In this document: positions 51,360 to 60,369 of the stretch, piece by piece
How positions within the stretch are numbered: position 1 is the stretch's first letter
Layout: the number at the start of each line of letters is the position of its first letter
Assembly (NCBI RefSeq): GCF_005403045.1
Contig: NZ_BJCL01000003.1
Span: 524,108-588,107 of the forward strand
Length of the DNA: 64,000 nucleotides
Direction: 5' to 3'
Source of the DNA: Pseudaquabacterium pictum
GTDB taxonomy: Bacteria > Pseudomonadota > Gammaproteobacteria > Burkholderiales > Burkholderiaceae_C
The notes under the pieces: model-generated
The model's input: the letters and a program-made list of their open reading frames with translations, nothing else
Database searches by the model: none
Told to the model about the DNA's origin: nothing
Made by a program: the position numbers and the translations under genes

Positions 51360-51992
51360 TCAGCCGGATGCAGGCAGGTCGGCGGCGCGTTGGGCAAGCC
51401 GAGCCTCCAGCTCGGCGATGCGCGCATCGCGCTGGTCCAGCGCGCGCTGCACGTCCTCGGCGTCGATGTGCACGGGGATGTGCTGCGGGCAGTTCCAGTC
51501 GAAGCCTTCGACGTGGATGTGCATGGCGCGTTGCGGCCGTGCGCGGTAGGTCGGGTCGACGAGGGTCTGGGCCAGTTCGTCAGAAGGTGCCAGGTCCCGA
51601 ACCGCCATCCGCCCGAGCACCTTCAGCCGCACCCGATGCGCGTAGTCCATCAGGATCAGCGCGACACGGTCGTTGCCCGTCAGGTTGCCCAGGCTGATCA
51701 GTTGGCGGTTGCCGGCGAAGTCGGCAAAGGCCAGGGTCCGGTCGTCCAGCACCTTCAGAAAGCCACGCGGCCCGCCGCGGTGCTGCAGGTAGGGCCAGCC
51801 GGTCTCGGACACCGTGGCCATGTAGAAGCTGCGCTGTGCGGCGATGAACTCGGTCTCGGCTTCGCCCAGCCGATCGTTGAACACATCGGCACCGTCTTCG
51901 AAGTTGCGCGCATAACCTGCACGGCTGCCGTCGCGCTGCTGCGCGGCCTTGACCGAAGGCGTGAAGGCGATGTCTGCGAAGGCGTGGGGCAT
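51360..51992 (-). CDS. PNPO-like flavin-binding protein with C-terminal coiled coil
   Basis: A 210-residue protein with a pyridoxamine-phosphate-oxidase-like split barrel: FYMATVSETGWPYLQHRGGP, LADFAGNRQLISLGNL and MHIHVEGFDWNCPQHIP. The last 35 residues (EDVQRALDQRDARIAELEARLAQRAADL) form a short predicted coiled coil. It shares the barrel pattern, including GFLKVLDDRT and NCPQ-I, with the first domain of the fusion protein two genes downstream, so they are paralogues. ATG at 51992 follows GGAGCC. Its true activity is unknown; FMN or F420-like cofactors are typical. 51993-52257 has no gene. Confidence 0.83.
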   Translation of the reverse strand: MPHAFADIAFTPSVKAAQQRDGSRAGYARNFEDGADVFNDRLGEAETEFIAAQRSFYMATVSETGWPYLQHRGGPRGFLKVLDDRTLAFADFAGNRQLISLGNLTGNDRVALILMDYAHRVRLKVLGRMAVRDLAPSDELAQTLVDPTYRARPQRAMHIHVEGFDWNCPQHIPVHIDAEDVQRALDQRDARIAELEARLAQRAADLPASG

Positions 51993-52257
51993 GGTGGGCT
52001 CCGTGGATCTGCGCTGCGGATGGTGCGGCGCATGACCGTGACTGTGGCCGCACCAGGCCTGTAGCGGAATGCCCGCACGCGCCAAGTCAGTGTTTCGGAT
52101 CCTGCAAGAGTGGTGCGCCAGCATCCCGGCCGCGCAGTTGGAAGTCCTCACCACCGCGTGAGGACTTCGCCTGGATGGGCCGCTTCAATGCGTCAGTGAA
52201 CGCAGCCCACCCTTGGCCTAGAGGCCGGGGCAGGACGACGGTGAACGCCAACTGGAC

Positions 52258-52872
52258 TCAGCGCGCCGGTTGAATCAGTGACACGCGTGGCAGGGCACCC
52301 TTGGGCCCGCGGTGGACGATGGGGCAGTTCAGCACCACCCTGGTGGCTTCCAGCGTCACTGCGCCACTGTCGACCGCTGCCAACACCGCCTCTTCCGACT
52401 TCAGCGTCTGCGGGTGCTTGCCAGCAGCCCAGGTGACCTTGACCATCTGCCACAGCGGGCTGTAGGCCGTGTCACGACTTGCCGAACCCATCGGATAGGG
52501 CGCGGATGCAAAGATGCTCTCCTGCTTGAAGTTGGTCACGGCATAGACCTTGTCCACCGACGATCGGCGGCCCGGCACTGGCGGGCCCACTGGCAGGGCA
52601 TCGGCAAGCCTTGGTGCAAAGTTGGCGCCCTTGGCTTCCGCCACGTCGGCATGCGACACGTCGGTGGTGATGTAGAACACCTCTTCGCCTTCAAACCAGC
52701 CGCGCAGCACCGGAATCGATGCCTGGCTGTTGCCAACGAGCGGCGGCGCCGTGCTGCAGGCTCCCAGCAGAAGAATGGCAAGGCTTGCCAGCGCCAGTTG
52801 GGCCCTGTGCAGGCGCGGCCAGAGTCTGGACGTCCCAGGCTGCCCGACGGTGGTCTTTGTCTGCAGGGCCAT
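52258..52872 (-). CDS. Lipoprotein of unknown function
   Basis: A 204-residue protein with a long positively charged N-terminus, a hydrophobic segment (LALASLAILLLGAC) and lipobox LLGAC, giving the acylated Cys at about 39. The mature part has WFEGEEVFYITTDVSHADVAEAKG and APRLADALP, with VKVTWAAGKHPQTLKSEEAV later. I recall similar 'DUF7482-like' secreted proteins near blue-copper or metal genes but cannot name a function. It stands alone, 158 bp from the AraC gene end, and the gap has no gene. Confidence 0.65.
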   Translation of the reverse strand: MALQTKTTVGQPGTSRLWPRLHRAQLALASLAILLLGACSTAPPLVGNSQASIPVLRGWFEGEEVFYITTDVSHADVAEAKGANFAPRLADALPVGPPVPGRRSSVDKVYAVTNFKQESIFASAPYPMGSASRDTAYSPLWQMVKVTWAAGKHPQTLKSEEAVLAAVDSGAVTLEATRVVLNCPIVHRGPKGALPRVSLIQPAR

Positions 52873-53030
52873 GTCTCCACTTTCTCGTTGAAATCAGCGA
52901 AGACGCATTGTCAGTGTGCAAGTCCTGGGCCGGCGCGCGCGAGACGAATCGCATGCTGTCTGAGCCGATCGGTTCACTGGCCTGGCTGCCGAATGCCTGG
53001 GTGAACCTGACGATCGGGATCGGAGCAGGC

Positions 53031-53867
53031 TCAGGGCCTCGCGACTGCGTCGCCTTGCTGCCATTGCGTGGGTGTCCTGCCCAGGCGTTGCAGGAAAGCA
53101 CGCCCGAAGGCTCCCGGACTGGCATAGCCCACCTCGGCGGCCACCTGCTTCACCGTCAGTCCCTTGCGCAGCAACGTGCGGGCGAGTCCCAGGCGCCAGC
53201 CGGTCAGATAGTCGCCGGGCGGGACGCCGACCGTGTGCGTGAAGTGCGCCGCGAACCGGGCCCGCGACATGCCGGCCAGTGCGGCCATGGCGTCCAGGGT
53301 CCAGGCCCGCGCGGGGTCGTCATGCAGCGCGCTGATGGCCTTGGCCAGGCGCGGGTCGGCCAGCCCGGCCATGACGCCGCCGTCCACCAGATGGTGCGCG
53401 ATGGCATGGCGCAGGAGCTGGATCACCAGCACCTCGGTCAGGCGGTCGACCACTGCGCCGTGTCCACAGCGGCTGGCCTGTGCCTCGCTGAACAGAAGCT
53501 GCTGGGCAAGATCGAGGCCGGGCAGCTGGGCCAGCGGCACGCTCAACAGGGCTGGCAGACCGCGCAACAGCGGGTTCTCGTCACCAGCGCCGAAGTCGAT
53601 CGACGCACACACGACGTCGGCACCCTCGCGCTCGCCACCGTCGAGCCGGTGCGCACCGGCGCGCGGGAAGAACAGCACGCTCGGCTCGCTGACGACGCTG
53701 TGCCGCCCGCGCGTGTCGACCACGCCCAGCGGCCCGCGCCGCACCAGGTGCAGATGGCCGACGCCGCTGCCGCCGTCGAAGTCGGCGATGCCGCACAACG
53801 CGCCGCTGTGGAACACGCGTGCGTGCAGTTCGAAGCGCTGGAGCAAGGCGGACAGACGGTCGGGCAT
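53031..53867 (-). CDS. AraC-family regulator (cupin_6 type)
   Basis: A 278-residue regulator with an N-terminal AraC-type cupin (GHLHLVRRGPLGVVD, VLFFPRAGAHRL) and two C-terminal helix-turn-helix units (WTLDAMAALAGMSRARFAAHF, LTVKQVAAEVGYASPGAFGRAF). ATG at 53867. It is divergent from the AhpC/TSA-like gene with 105 bp between, where its site should lie, and probably activates it. Members of this subgroup often respond to electrophiles or organic compounds; the inducer here is not known. Confidence 0.87.
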   Translation of the reverse strand: MPDRLSALLQRFELHARVFHSGALCGIADFDGGSGVGHLHLVRRGPLGVVDTRGRHSVVSEPSVLFFPRAGAHRLDGGEREGADVVCASIDFGAGDENPLLRGLPALLSVPLAQLPGLDLAQQLLFSEAQASRCGHGAVVDRLTEVLVIQLLRHAIAHHLVDGGVMAGLADPRLAKAISALHDDPARAWTLDAMAALAGMSRARFAAHFTHTVGVPPGDYLTGWRLGLARTLLRKGLTVKQVAAEVGYASPGAFGRAFLQRLGRTPTQWQQGDAVARP

Positions 53868-53972
53868 GCGAGGGAAGACCGAGATGAATGGTTGAATAAC
53901 GGAGATGAATCGCTGCCAATGATCTCACCCAAGGCGCTACATTGCCGCGTATCCCCCATCTGGAGACCTGAC

Positions 53973-54533
53973 ATGTCGAACCCGCCACTGCCGTCCCCGT
54001 TGATCCCGCGACAGCCCGTGCCGTCCCTGCAGGTGCCGACGCTGGAGCACGGCAGCTTCTGCCTGGCGGACGACGCCGCCGAGAACTTCACCTTGGTGGT
54101 GTTCTACCGCGGCCTGCACTGCCCGATCTGCCTGAAGTACCTGTTGGAACTGGGTCGCCTGCAAGCCGAGTTCGACAAGCGCGGCGTGAAGGTGATTGCG
54201 ATCTCCAGTGACGGGCGCGAGCGGGCGCAGGCGATGGCTGACAAGCTGAAGGCGCCTGCCCTGCGCATGGGCTACGACCTGAGCCTGGCCAAAGCGCGCG
54301 AGTGGGGGCTGTTCGTCAGCACCTCGCGCGGCACCACGTCCATCGGCATCGAGGAGCCGGCGCACTTCTCCGAACCCGGCGTGTTCATCGTGCGGCCCGA
54401 CGGCACGCTGTACTACGGCGCGGTGCAGACCATGCCCTTTGCGCGGCCGCACTTCGACGAGCTGCTGGCAGCGCTGGACTTCGCGCTGCAGAAGAACTAC
54501 CCGGCGCGCGGCGAGTACATCGGCGCGGTGTGA
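53973..54533 (+). CDS. AhpC/TSA-family peroxiredoxin-like protein
   Basis: A 186-residue thioredoxin-fold protein with the active-site motif CPIC (50-53) in VVFYRGLHCPICLKYL, where typical peroxiredoxins have a Thr two or three residues before Cys. FYRG-xHCPxC is the 'peroxiredoxin-like' group often found beside AraC regulators. The C-terminal GTLYYGAVQTMPFARPHFDELL is typical. It would reduce peroxides or act in thiol exchange. ATG at 53973 follows TGGAGACCTGAC. It overlaps the next gene by 4 bp (GTGA). Confidence 0.86.
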   Translation: MSNPPLPSPLIPRQPVPSLQVPTLEHGSFCLADDAAENFTLVVFYRGLHCPICLKYLLELGRLQAEFDKRGVKVIAISSDGRERAQAMADKLKAPALRMGYDLSLAKAREWGLFVSTSRGTTSIGIEEPAHFSEPGVFIVRPDGTLYYGAVQTMPFARPHFDELLAALDFALQKNYPARGEYIGAV

Positions 54534-55843
54534 ACCCGTTGCGCCCGCCTGGGTTCACCCGGCGCCGGGCCCTGGTCGCAGGTGTCGTCGGGCTGGGACC
54601 TGCCAGCGGGCAGGTTGGCGCGCAGGCCACCGCGGCGGCTGACGCGCCGCGCTGGGCCGTGCGCGCCGTGCTGGCAGCCGAAGCGATGCGGCAGCTGCAT
54701 GCAGGCGGACCTTCCGGTCTGCTGGGGACCGGCGTCAGCGGCAGCTTGTGGGCCTTGTCAGTGGAGGGCCAGGCACCGCGCCGCATTGCAGACGGGATCG
54801 ATCCCGCCACGCCCGTCGCCGCGGGCCACGGCCGAATCGCCGCGCGCACGGCCGACGGCGGACTGTGGGTCTGCGAAGAGAGTGGTCGGGACGGCCGCGT
54901 GCGGACTGTGCCTCCATCGCGTTCCGCAAACCTGTCAGTGCACGCCGGGCTGCTGATCCTGCCGCTGGCCGTGCTGGCCGTCGTCACCGCCGGTGCTCGG
55001 CCAGCCGACGCGCTGGGCCACCATCTCGCCCGCTTCGAGGCCGACCCCGCGGGACGCTGGCGTGAAGTGGCGCGTTCGACCGACGCGGTGCTGCCCGACG
55101 CACGGCCCGTGCAAGTCGACCTGGACGGCCGCGGCGACGGTGGCCACATCGCGGTGCTGGCCGGTCCCGACGGCAGCCGCTACGGCCACGCCGTGCTGGG
55201 CGACGCGATCGAGGCGACACGGGTGCTCTGGCTTGAACGCCACGGGCTGGAGGTGCTGCGCGAACTCAGCCTGCCAGCACCGCATGTGTTCGAGGACATT
55301 GCGCCTCGCCCAGTGGCATTGCCAGGCGCGCCGCTTGGGCGCGGCTTGCTGACGGTGCGATCCGGCCCCGATGGCGGTCAACTGGCGCTGGTGACAGCCG
55401 ATCCGGCACGGCCGCGGGGCTTGCGCCTGGCCGCGCTGGGCGACACGGTCGGCGGCTACCACCGCTGGCTGGCACCCACCACCGATGGCCGCCACCTGGC
55501 GGCCGTGCACACGCCGCACATCGGCGGTGTGCTGCACATCTATCAGCCCGAAGGCGAGCGACTGACCCGCCAGCGCCTGCATGCCGATGTCAGCACCCAC
55601 CGCATCGGTTCGCGCGAGATCGACCTCGCGGCCTGGCTGCAAGGGTTGCTGATCCTGCCCAGCCAGGACGGCCGCCAACTGCGGCTGATCAGTCCGGCGG
55701 CTGATTGGGCCGAGTTGCAGGCGCTCGCGCTGCCGGGGCGTGCAGTCCTGACTGCAGCTGTGCCTGAGGCGGCAGCGCTGACCGTCATGCTGGAGAGCGG
55801 CGAGGTCCTTCTGGTGGGGCCTCTGGCGCGCGCAAAGTCCTAA
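54530..55843 (+). CDS. Exported protein with beta-propeller-like repeats
   Basis: A 437-residue protein starting at GTG 54530, which overlaps the previous stop. The N-terminus FTRRRALVAGVVGLG resembles a Tat signal (RRR plus a mild hydrophobic stretch). The rest has repeated segments of a beta-propeller type (VDLDGRGDGGHIAVLAGPDG, YHRWLAPTTDGRHLAAVHTPH) without a named family. Function unknown; translational coupling to the peroxiredoxin-like gene suggests an envelope redox or stress role. The stop overlaps the convergent DUF547 gene by 4 bp. Confidence 0.65.
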   Translation: MNPLRPPGFTRRRALVAGVVGLGPASGQVGAQATAAADAPRWAVRAVLAAEAMRQLHAGGPSGLLGTGVSGSLWALSVEGQAPRRIADGIDPATPVAAGHGRIAARTADGGLWVCEESGRDGRVRTVPPSRSANLSVHAGLLILPLAVLAVVTAGARPADALGHHLARFEADPAGRWREVARSTDAVLPDARPVQVDLDGRGDGGHIAVLAGPDGSRYGHAVLGDAIEATRVLWLERHGLEVLRELSLPAPHVFEDIAPRPVALPGAPLGRGLLTVRSGPDGGQLALVTADPARPRGLRLAALGDTVGGYHRWLAPTTDGRHLAAVHTPHIGGVLHIYQPEGERLTRQRLHADVSTHRIGSREIDLAAWLQGLLILPSQDGRQLRLISPAADWAELQALALPGRAVLTAAVPEAAALTVMLESGEVLLVGPLARAKS

Positions 55844-56625
55844 GGCGCACGGCCGGTCCGGCGGCTGTTGGCGATAGTCCAGTCGTACGGCGTGAAGCGC
55901 ACGGTGAAGCCCGGCGGTGCCGGTTGCGGCGCATAGCGGTTGGCATAGGCCAGCAGGCTGTCGGCGGCCACCGGCACGAAGTCCGCAGGGTAGAAGCCGA
56001 GCAGTTCGCTCAACCAGACCGTCGACGTGGCCGAGTCGATGCGGAAGTTCTCGCGCCGTGCGAAGAACGCGCGCGTCTCGCGGTCGAGTTCGGCGTCCAG
56101 CGTGTTCGCAGCGAAAGGCACACGCGGCAGCGCCGGACACGACAGTGCCGAGCAGTTGAGCGCGAAGTGGATGCGTGGCTCGCCGCGGGCATAGGGCCGG
56201 ATCACGTCGTTCTCGTAGCTGTACAACGACATGGATTGGCCGCCGATGTCCAGCTTGCGCAGCAGGAAGAACGTGACCTTGTTGAAGCCGGCGTGGGTGG
56301 CCGGGATGCCGCTCTGCAGAACGTTGAACATCGACAGCGCGTTGTAGGCGTTGATCATGTGCGCCAGCCGCTGGGGTCCGTCGGGCCACTGCGCGAGAGG
56401 ACTGTCAGCGACATGCCGCACATAGCGGTCGAGGTCCGCACGGTCGCGCGCCAACGCCGGAAAGTCGACCTCGCCCCGTTCGTCGACGAAGCGGTCAAGA
56501 ACACGTGCCCAGGCGTCCAGCGCGGCCTGCGGCGTGGATGGCGGCGCCGCAGGCGCAGGCACCAGTGTCGAGCAGCCACCCAGCAGCGCAGCCAGCAGGA
56601 CCCACAACGCGGCGAACCCCCTCAT
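55840..56625 (-). CDS. DUF547-domain lipoprotein
   Basis: A 261-residue secreted protein: hydrophobic start LWVLLAALLGGC with lipobox giving an acylated Cys near 18, then DUF547: LAHMINAYNALSMFNVLQSG, FFLLRKLDIGG, PRIHFALNCSALSCPAL (the conserved Cys pair, probably active-site-like) and VRFTPYDWTIAN. DUF547 has a papain-like or cystatin-like surface function that is not settled. ATG at 56625 overlaps the stop of the radical SAM gene (ATGA), so the two are translated together. It serves as an intact comparison for the deleted DUF547 at 33428. Confidence 0.85.
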   Translation of the reverse strand: MRGFAALWVLLAALLGGCSTLVPAPAAPPSTPQAALDAWARVLDRFVDERGEVDFPALARDRADLDRYVRHVADSPLAQWPDGPQRLAHMINAYNALSMFNVLQSGIPATHAGFNKVTFFLLRKLDIGGQSMSLYSYENDVIRPYARGEPRIHFALNCSALSCPALPRVPFAANTLDAELDRETRAFFARRENFRIDSATSTVWLSELLGFYPADFVPVAADSLLAYANRYAPQPAPPGFTVRFTPYDWTIANSRRTGRAP

Positions 56626-57995
56626 GGCTGCGCCTGCTTCGCGGTGGCTGCCGCCTGCCGGGGCTGCCTCGCCTGGGCCCGCGGCCGGCCCTTCAGCCAT
56701 TTGATCGGAAAGGTCGGCACCGCGTCGTGGCCCGGCGGCAGCGGCTGCCAGGTGCCGGTGCTGGTCTGCAGCGGTCGCAGCAGGTAGGCGTCGCGCTGGG
56801 CATTGAAGGCACACATGCTCAGCGGCCCGTCCTGGGTGATGGCCATGAACACGCAGGCCTCGATGCGTTCGGGGTCGAGCTGGCAGGCGTCCATGAAGTT
56901 GTGGGTGAACAGCGTCAGCTTGTGCACGCGGCCGCGCCCGGCCAGCAGCCCGGCGCGCATGCGCCAGGCCAGGCGCAGGCCCCAGCCCAGCCCGGTCAGC
57001 GCCAGGGCCGGCCGTGCCCAGGCGGCCACCGCCAACGATCGCACCGACTTCCAGCGGGTGCCGCGGTCGATGCGCAGGTGGGCTGTTTCGCGCATGAAAC
57101 GTTGCACGAACGCGGGCTCGGCAAAGGCATCGTAGGCGCGGCCACCTGCCACCAGCAGCACGGCGCTGCGGTTGCAGTCATGGTGGCCGGCGGCCAGCAC
57201 GTTGAAGCGCAGGGCCGTGCCGGCCCCCTGCTGCAGTCGGGCGGCGACGCTGTCGTTGCCAATCGGTTCGGCCCGTGCACCCAGCACGCCGCGCCCGGTC
57301 TCGGCCTGCAACTGGAAAGACGCAAAGCGCACCACGTCGGCGTGCGCGACGAAGAACGCGGCCAGCATCGGCACCTGCTCGAAGTTGCCCTGGTGCACCG
57401 TGGTGTTGAAGAAGACGCTGATCGGCAGGCCGCGGGCGCGTTCGATGTACTCGCGGCGCAGCGCGTTCAGGTCGTGTTCGGTCGGGTAGCCGGCGCGTTC
57501 CTGCGTCGTATCCACATGGAAGGCGACATCGACCAGCCCGGCTTCGGCGAGTTCGGCCAGCAGTGCGCGGCTGGCGCGGATGCCGTTCGTGAACAGTGAG
57601 GCGCGCAGCCCACGCTCGGCCAGACGCCGGACGATCGCCACCAGTTCATCGCGTTGGCGCAGGGTCGGCTCACCGCCCGAGACCTGCACGTCGGTGCCCG
57701 GGCCATAGTGCGCAACGATGGTGTCGATGCGGCGGTAGATCTCCTCCAGCGGATAGTCGCGCACCGCTTCCGACGACTCGCTCAGGTAGCACAGCGTGCA
57801 GTCCAGGTTGCAGCGCTGGGTGATCTCGAGCGAGACACAGGCCACCGGCCAGCGGCGTCCGGCCGTCTGGTGTGCCGACCACTGGCCGCTGCGCTGCTGG
57901 CGCATGCGCATGTCGGCCAGCGGGTCGGCCAGGGGCTGGCGCTGCGGCTGGTAGCGGGCTGGGTCCTGCGTGTTCGGGTCGTCGTCGGGTCGCAT
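56622..57995 (-). CDS. Radical SAM protein of unknown substrate
   Basis: A 457-residue radical SAM enzyme with the cluster motif CNLDCTLC (Cys62, Cys66, Cys69) in LEITQRCNLDCTLCYL, then VQVSGGEPTLR and the TIM-barrel strand FHVDTTQERAGYPTE. The C-terminal part has additional Cys residues (DACQLDPERIEACVF and PLSMCAFNAQRD) that could hold an auxiliary cluster. I cannot name the substrate; it is not the selenocysteine-type rSAM ArsS. ATG at 57995 was chosen; longer upstream starts give a low-complexity lead. Co-translation with a DUF547 lipoprotein and nearness to a two-component system suggest envelope or post-translational modification. Confidence 0.82.
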   Translation of the reverse strand: MRPDDDPNTQDPARYQPQRQPLADPLADMRMRQQRSGQWSAHQTAGRRWPVACVSLEITQRCNLDCTLCYLSESSEAVRDYPLEEIYRRIDTIVAHYGPGTDVQVSGGEPTLRQRDELVAIVRRLAERGLRASLFTNGIRASRALLAELAEAGLVDVAFHVDTTQERAGYPTEHDLNALRREYIERARGLPISVFFNTTVHQGNFEQVPMLAAFFVAHADVVRFASFQLQAETGRGVLGARAEPIGNDSVAARLQQGAGTALRFNVLAAGHHDCNRSAVLLVAGGRAYDAFAEPAFVQRFMRETAHLRIDRGTRWKSVRSLAVAAWARPALALTGLGWGLRLAWRMRAGLLAGRGRVHKLTLFTHNFMDACQLDPERIEACVFMAITQDGPLSMCAFNAQRDAYLLRPLQTSTGTWQPLPPGHDAVPTFPIKWLKGRPRAQARQPRQAAATAKQAQP

Positions 57996-58099
57996 GGGCG
58001 GTGGGCGTGGACTGCGCGCGGATTCTGTCTTCGCAACGCAGCCCGGTGCATCACGGCGCCGTGACAACCCCGGCACGTCAGGTGCCGGGCCGGCGACCT

Positions 58100-59602
58100 T
58101 CAGCCCGCCAGGGGCAGCGCCATGCACAGCCGCGTGCCACCACCCGGTGCGGGCAGCGGCCGCAGGCTGCCGCCGTGCAGCACGGCCACCCGCTGCGCAA
58201 TGGCCAGACCAAGGCCGCCAATGCCACCGCTGCTGCGCTTGATCGGCGGGTCGCGCAGCGACACGCCCTGGTCCAGCCGCTGGTGCAGTTCGCCCGGCAG
58301 GCCCGGACCGCTGTCTTCCACCACGATCTCGGCCTGCGTGCCTTCTCGGCGCAGGCTCACCCGGACCGGCTGGCTGCCCGGGGCGTGGCGCAAGGCGTTG
58401 TCGATCAGGTTCGTCAAGGCACGCTCGATCAACTGCAGGTCGCCGTCGAGTTCCAGGCGGCCCGGTGGCAGGCCATGCAGCGTGACCGAGGGCTGCACAT
58501 CATGCAGGCCGAACTTCTGCACCGCGTCGGTCACGACCTCGTCCAGACTGAAGCGTTCGCGGTGCAGCGCCTGGCCGTCGGACTGCAGCGCAGCCAGCTC
58601 GAACAACTGCTGCGACAGGCGGCTGACCTTGCGGCTTTGGGCCAGCGCGGCCTGCAGCACCGCCGCGCCGCGCGCTGCGTCCGGTGTGGCATCGCCTGCC
58701 AATGCCTCCAGGTGGCCATGCAGCGCCGTCAGCGGCGTGCGCAGGTCGTGCGCCACGCTGGCCATCATCTCGCGGTGGTCGGCCACCTGGCGCTGCTCAC
58801 GCTCGGCCTGCGATTCGATGCGCCGGGTCATGTCGCCGAAGGCATCGGCCAGTGCCTGCACCTCGTCGCCCACCGGGCGCTGCTGCGCGTCACCGGCCGA
58901 GCCGTCACTGGCGTCGGCCCCGGTGCTGCGCCGGCTGTAGTCGCGCAGACGCCGGGCCAGGCGGTGCAGAGGCCGTGTCAGGCGGCGGAAGGTGAACAGC
59001 CCGAGACCCAGAGTCACCAGAAGGCCCGTGGCTGCGGCGAGCGCGGCGCCCCGCCACAGTCGGTCAGCGCCGACCTGCGCGGCCACGGCATCGCGCGCCG
59101 GACTGTCCAGCACGACGTAGAGATACCCCGGCGGTCGCACATCGCCCGGGCGCACCGGGAACATGGCCGCGCTGAAGATGCGCGGCACACCCGTGCCCAT
59201 GGGGTCGGTGCCCCGCAGCGGCAGCGGCGCGCCGGCCAGGAAGGCGCGGATGACGTCGAGGTCCATCTGATGCTGCCGCACCATGCCGGGCTCGCCGATG
59301 TAGTGCTGTACACGCCCGTCGGCATCCAGCAGATAGACCTGCACCCCTGGGTTCACCGTCATCAACATCGACAGCAGAGAGCCACGCGCCGTGCGTTCAG
59401 CCTCGTCGCGATCGGGCGAGGCGATTTCGGGCCAGTGTCCGACGATGTGCTGGGCCAGCCCATGCGACAGGCGCTGCAGCGACTCCTGCTCCTGTTCAGC
59501 CGCCACCTGCCGCCCGAGCAAGGCCACGAAGGCGCCGTAGGCCAGCAGAAGCACGGCCAAGGCCAGTGACAGGCGGGCGGTGAAGGAACGGCCCGCCATC
59601 AT
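58100..59602 (-). CDS. Two-component sensor histidine kinase
   Basis: A 500-residue membrane kinase: first membrane helix at 10-30, periplasmic sensor domain of about 150 residues, second helix near 185-203, HAMP region to about 265, phospho-acceptor His285 (VAHDLRTPLTALHGHLE), and ATPase motifs NLIDNALRHA, DSGPGLPG and GGLGLAI. ATG at 59602 overlaps the regulator's stop (ATGA). It is expected to phosphorylate the OmpR-type regulator upstream. What it senses is unknown. The radical SAM gene follows after 104 bp in the same direction. Confidence 0.9.
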   Translation of the reverse strand: MMAGRSFTARLSLALAVLLLAYGAFVALLGRQVAAEQEQESLQRLSHGLAQHIVGHWPEIASPDRDEAERTARGSLLSMLMTVNPGVQVYLLDADGRVQHYIGEPGMVRQHQMDLDVIRAFLAGAPLPLRGTDPMGTGVPRIFSAAMFPVRPGDVRPPGYLYVVLDSPARDAVAAQVGADRLWRGAALAAATGLLVTLGLGLFTFRRLTRPLHRLARRLRDYSRRSTGADASDGSAGDAQQRPVGDEVQALADAFGDMTRRIESQAEREQRQVADHREMMASVAHDLRTPLTALHGHLEALAGDATPDAARGAAVLQAALAQSRKVSRLSQQLFELAALQSDGQALHRERFSLDEVVTDAVQKFGLHDVQPSVTLHGLPPGRLELDGDLQLIERALTNLIDNALRHAPGSQPVRVSLRREGTQAEIVVEDSGPGLPGELHQRLDQGVSLRDPPIKRSSGGIGGLGLAIAQRVAVLHGGSLRPLPAPGGGTRLCMALPLAG

Positions 59603-60303
59603 GGCGCGGGCTCCGGATCAAAACGGTAGCCCACGCCCCACACGGTGACCACGCGCCGGGGGTCGCGCGAGTTGTCCTCGATGCGGCTGCGCAGCCGGTT
59701 GATGTGGGAGTTGACGGTGTGCTCATAGCCGTCGAAGCCATCGCCCCAGACGCGTTGCAGCAGTTCTGCGCGGCTGAAGGGGCGGCCGGGATTCTTGAGC
59801 AGGAAGTGCAGCAGGTCGAATTCGCGCAGGGTCAGCGGCACCACGGTGCCGTCGCGCAGCAGCTCCCGCCGAACGGTGTCCAGCCGGAAGGAGCCGAAGC
59901 AGAAATCCTGCCTCGACGCCGCAGCCGAACGCATCTGCTCGATGCGCCGCAGCAGCGCACGGATGCGGGCGACCAGTTCCAGCATGGAGAACGGCTTGGC
60001 CACGTAGTCGTCGGCGCCCAGTTCCAACCCCAGCACGCGGTGTGCCTCGGTCGAGCGTGCGCTGAGCATGATCACCGGCACATCCGCATGCAGGGCACGC
60101 AGATGGCGGCAGACCTCCCAGCCATCGGCGCCCGGCAGCATCAGGTCCAGCAGCACCAGGTCCCAGCGCTGCCGATCGATGGCGGCCATCGCCTGCCGGC
60201 CGTCGGCCTCACGGTGCAGGCGGTAGCCCGCGTCTTCCAGATGCAGGCGCAGGGCCACGGCGATGGCGTCGTCATCTTCGACCAGCAGGAGGTGTTCGTT
60301 CAT
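59599..60303 (-). CDS. OmpR-family response regulator
   Basis: A 234-residue response regulator with receiver domain (acidic EDDD at 9-12, phospho-acceptor Asp53 in LVLLDLMLPG, Lys in YVAKPFSMLELVARI) and a C-terminal winged-helix domain (LTLREFDLLHFLLKNPGRPFSRAELLQRVWG, VNSHINRLRSRIEDN). It is the first gene of the regulator-kinase pair. Nothing in the promoter region showed a clear direct repeat. It may control the radical SAM/DUF547 pair, or the PEP-CTERM gene that lies 66 bp upstream in the same direction. Confidence 0.92.
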   Translation of the reverse strand: MNEHLLLVEDDDAIAVALRLHLEDAGYRLHREADGRQAMAAIDRQRWDLVLLDLMLPGADGWEVCRHLRALHADVPVIMLSARSTEAHRVLGLELGADDYVAKPFSMLELVARIRALLRRIEQMRSAAASRQDFCFGSFRLDTVRRELLRDGTVVPLTLREFDLLHFLLKNPGRPFSRAELLQRVWGDGFDGYEHTVNSHINRLRSRIEDNSRDPRRVVTVWGVGYRFDPEPAP

Positions 60304-60369
60304 GGGAGGCCAGCGCCGCCTCCGGGCGGCACTGGCGGGTCATTGGAACAGAGCGACGGGATCGGGGTG

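Noticed and set aside
56622..57995. Radical SAM gene as ArsS partner of the transferases
   Set aside because: Its motifs and length do not match the selenodomain radical SAM family, and it is over 15 kb from the transferase operon.
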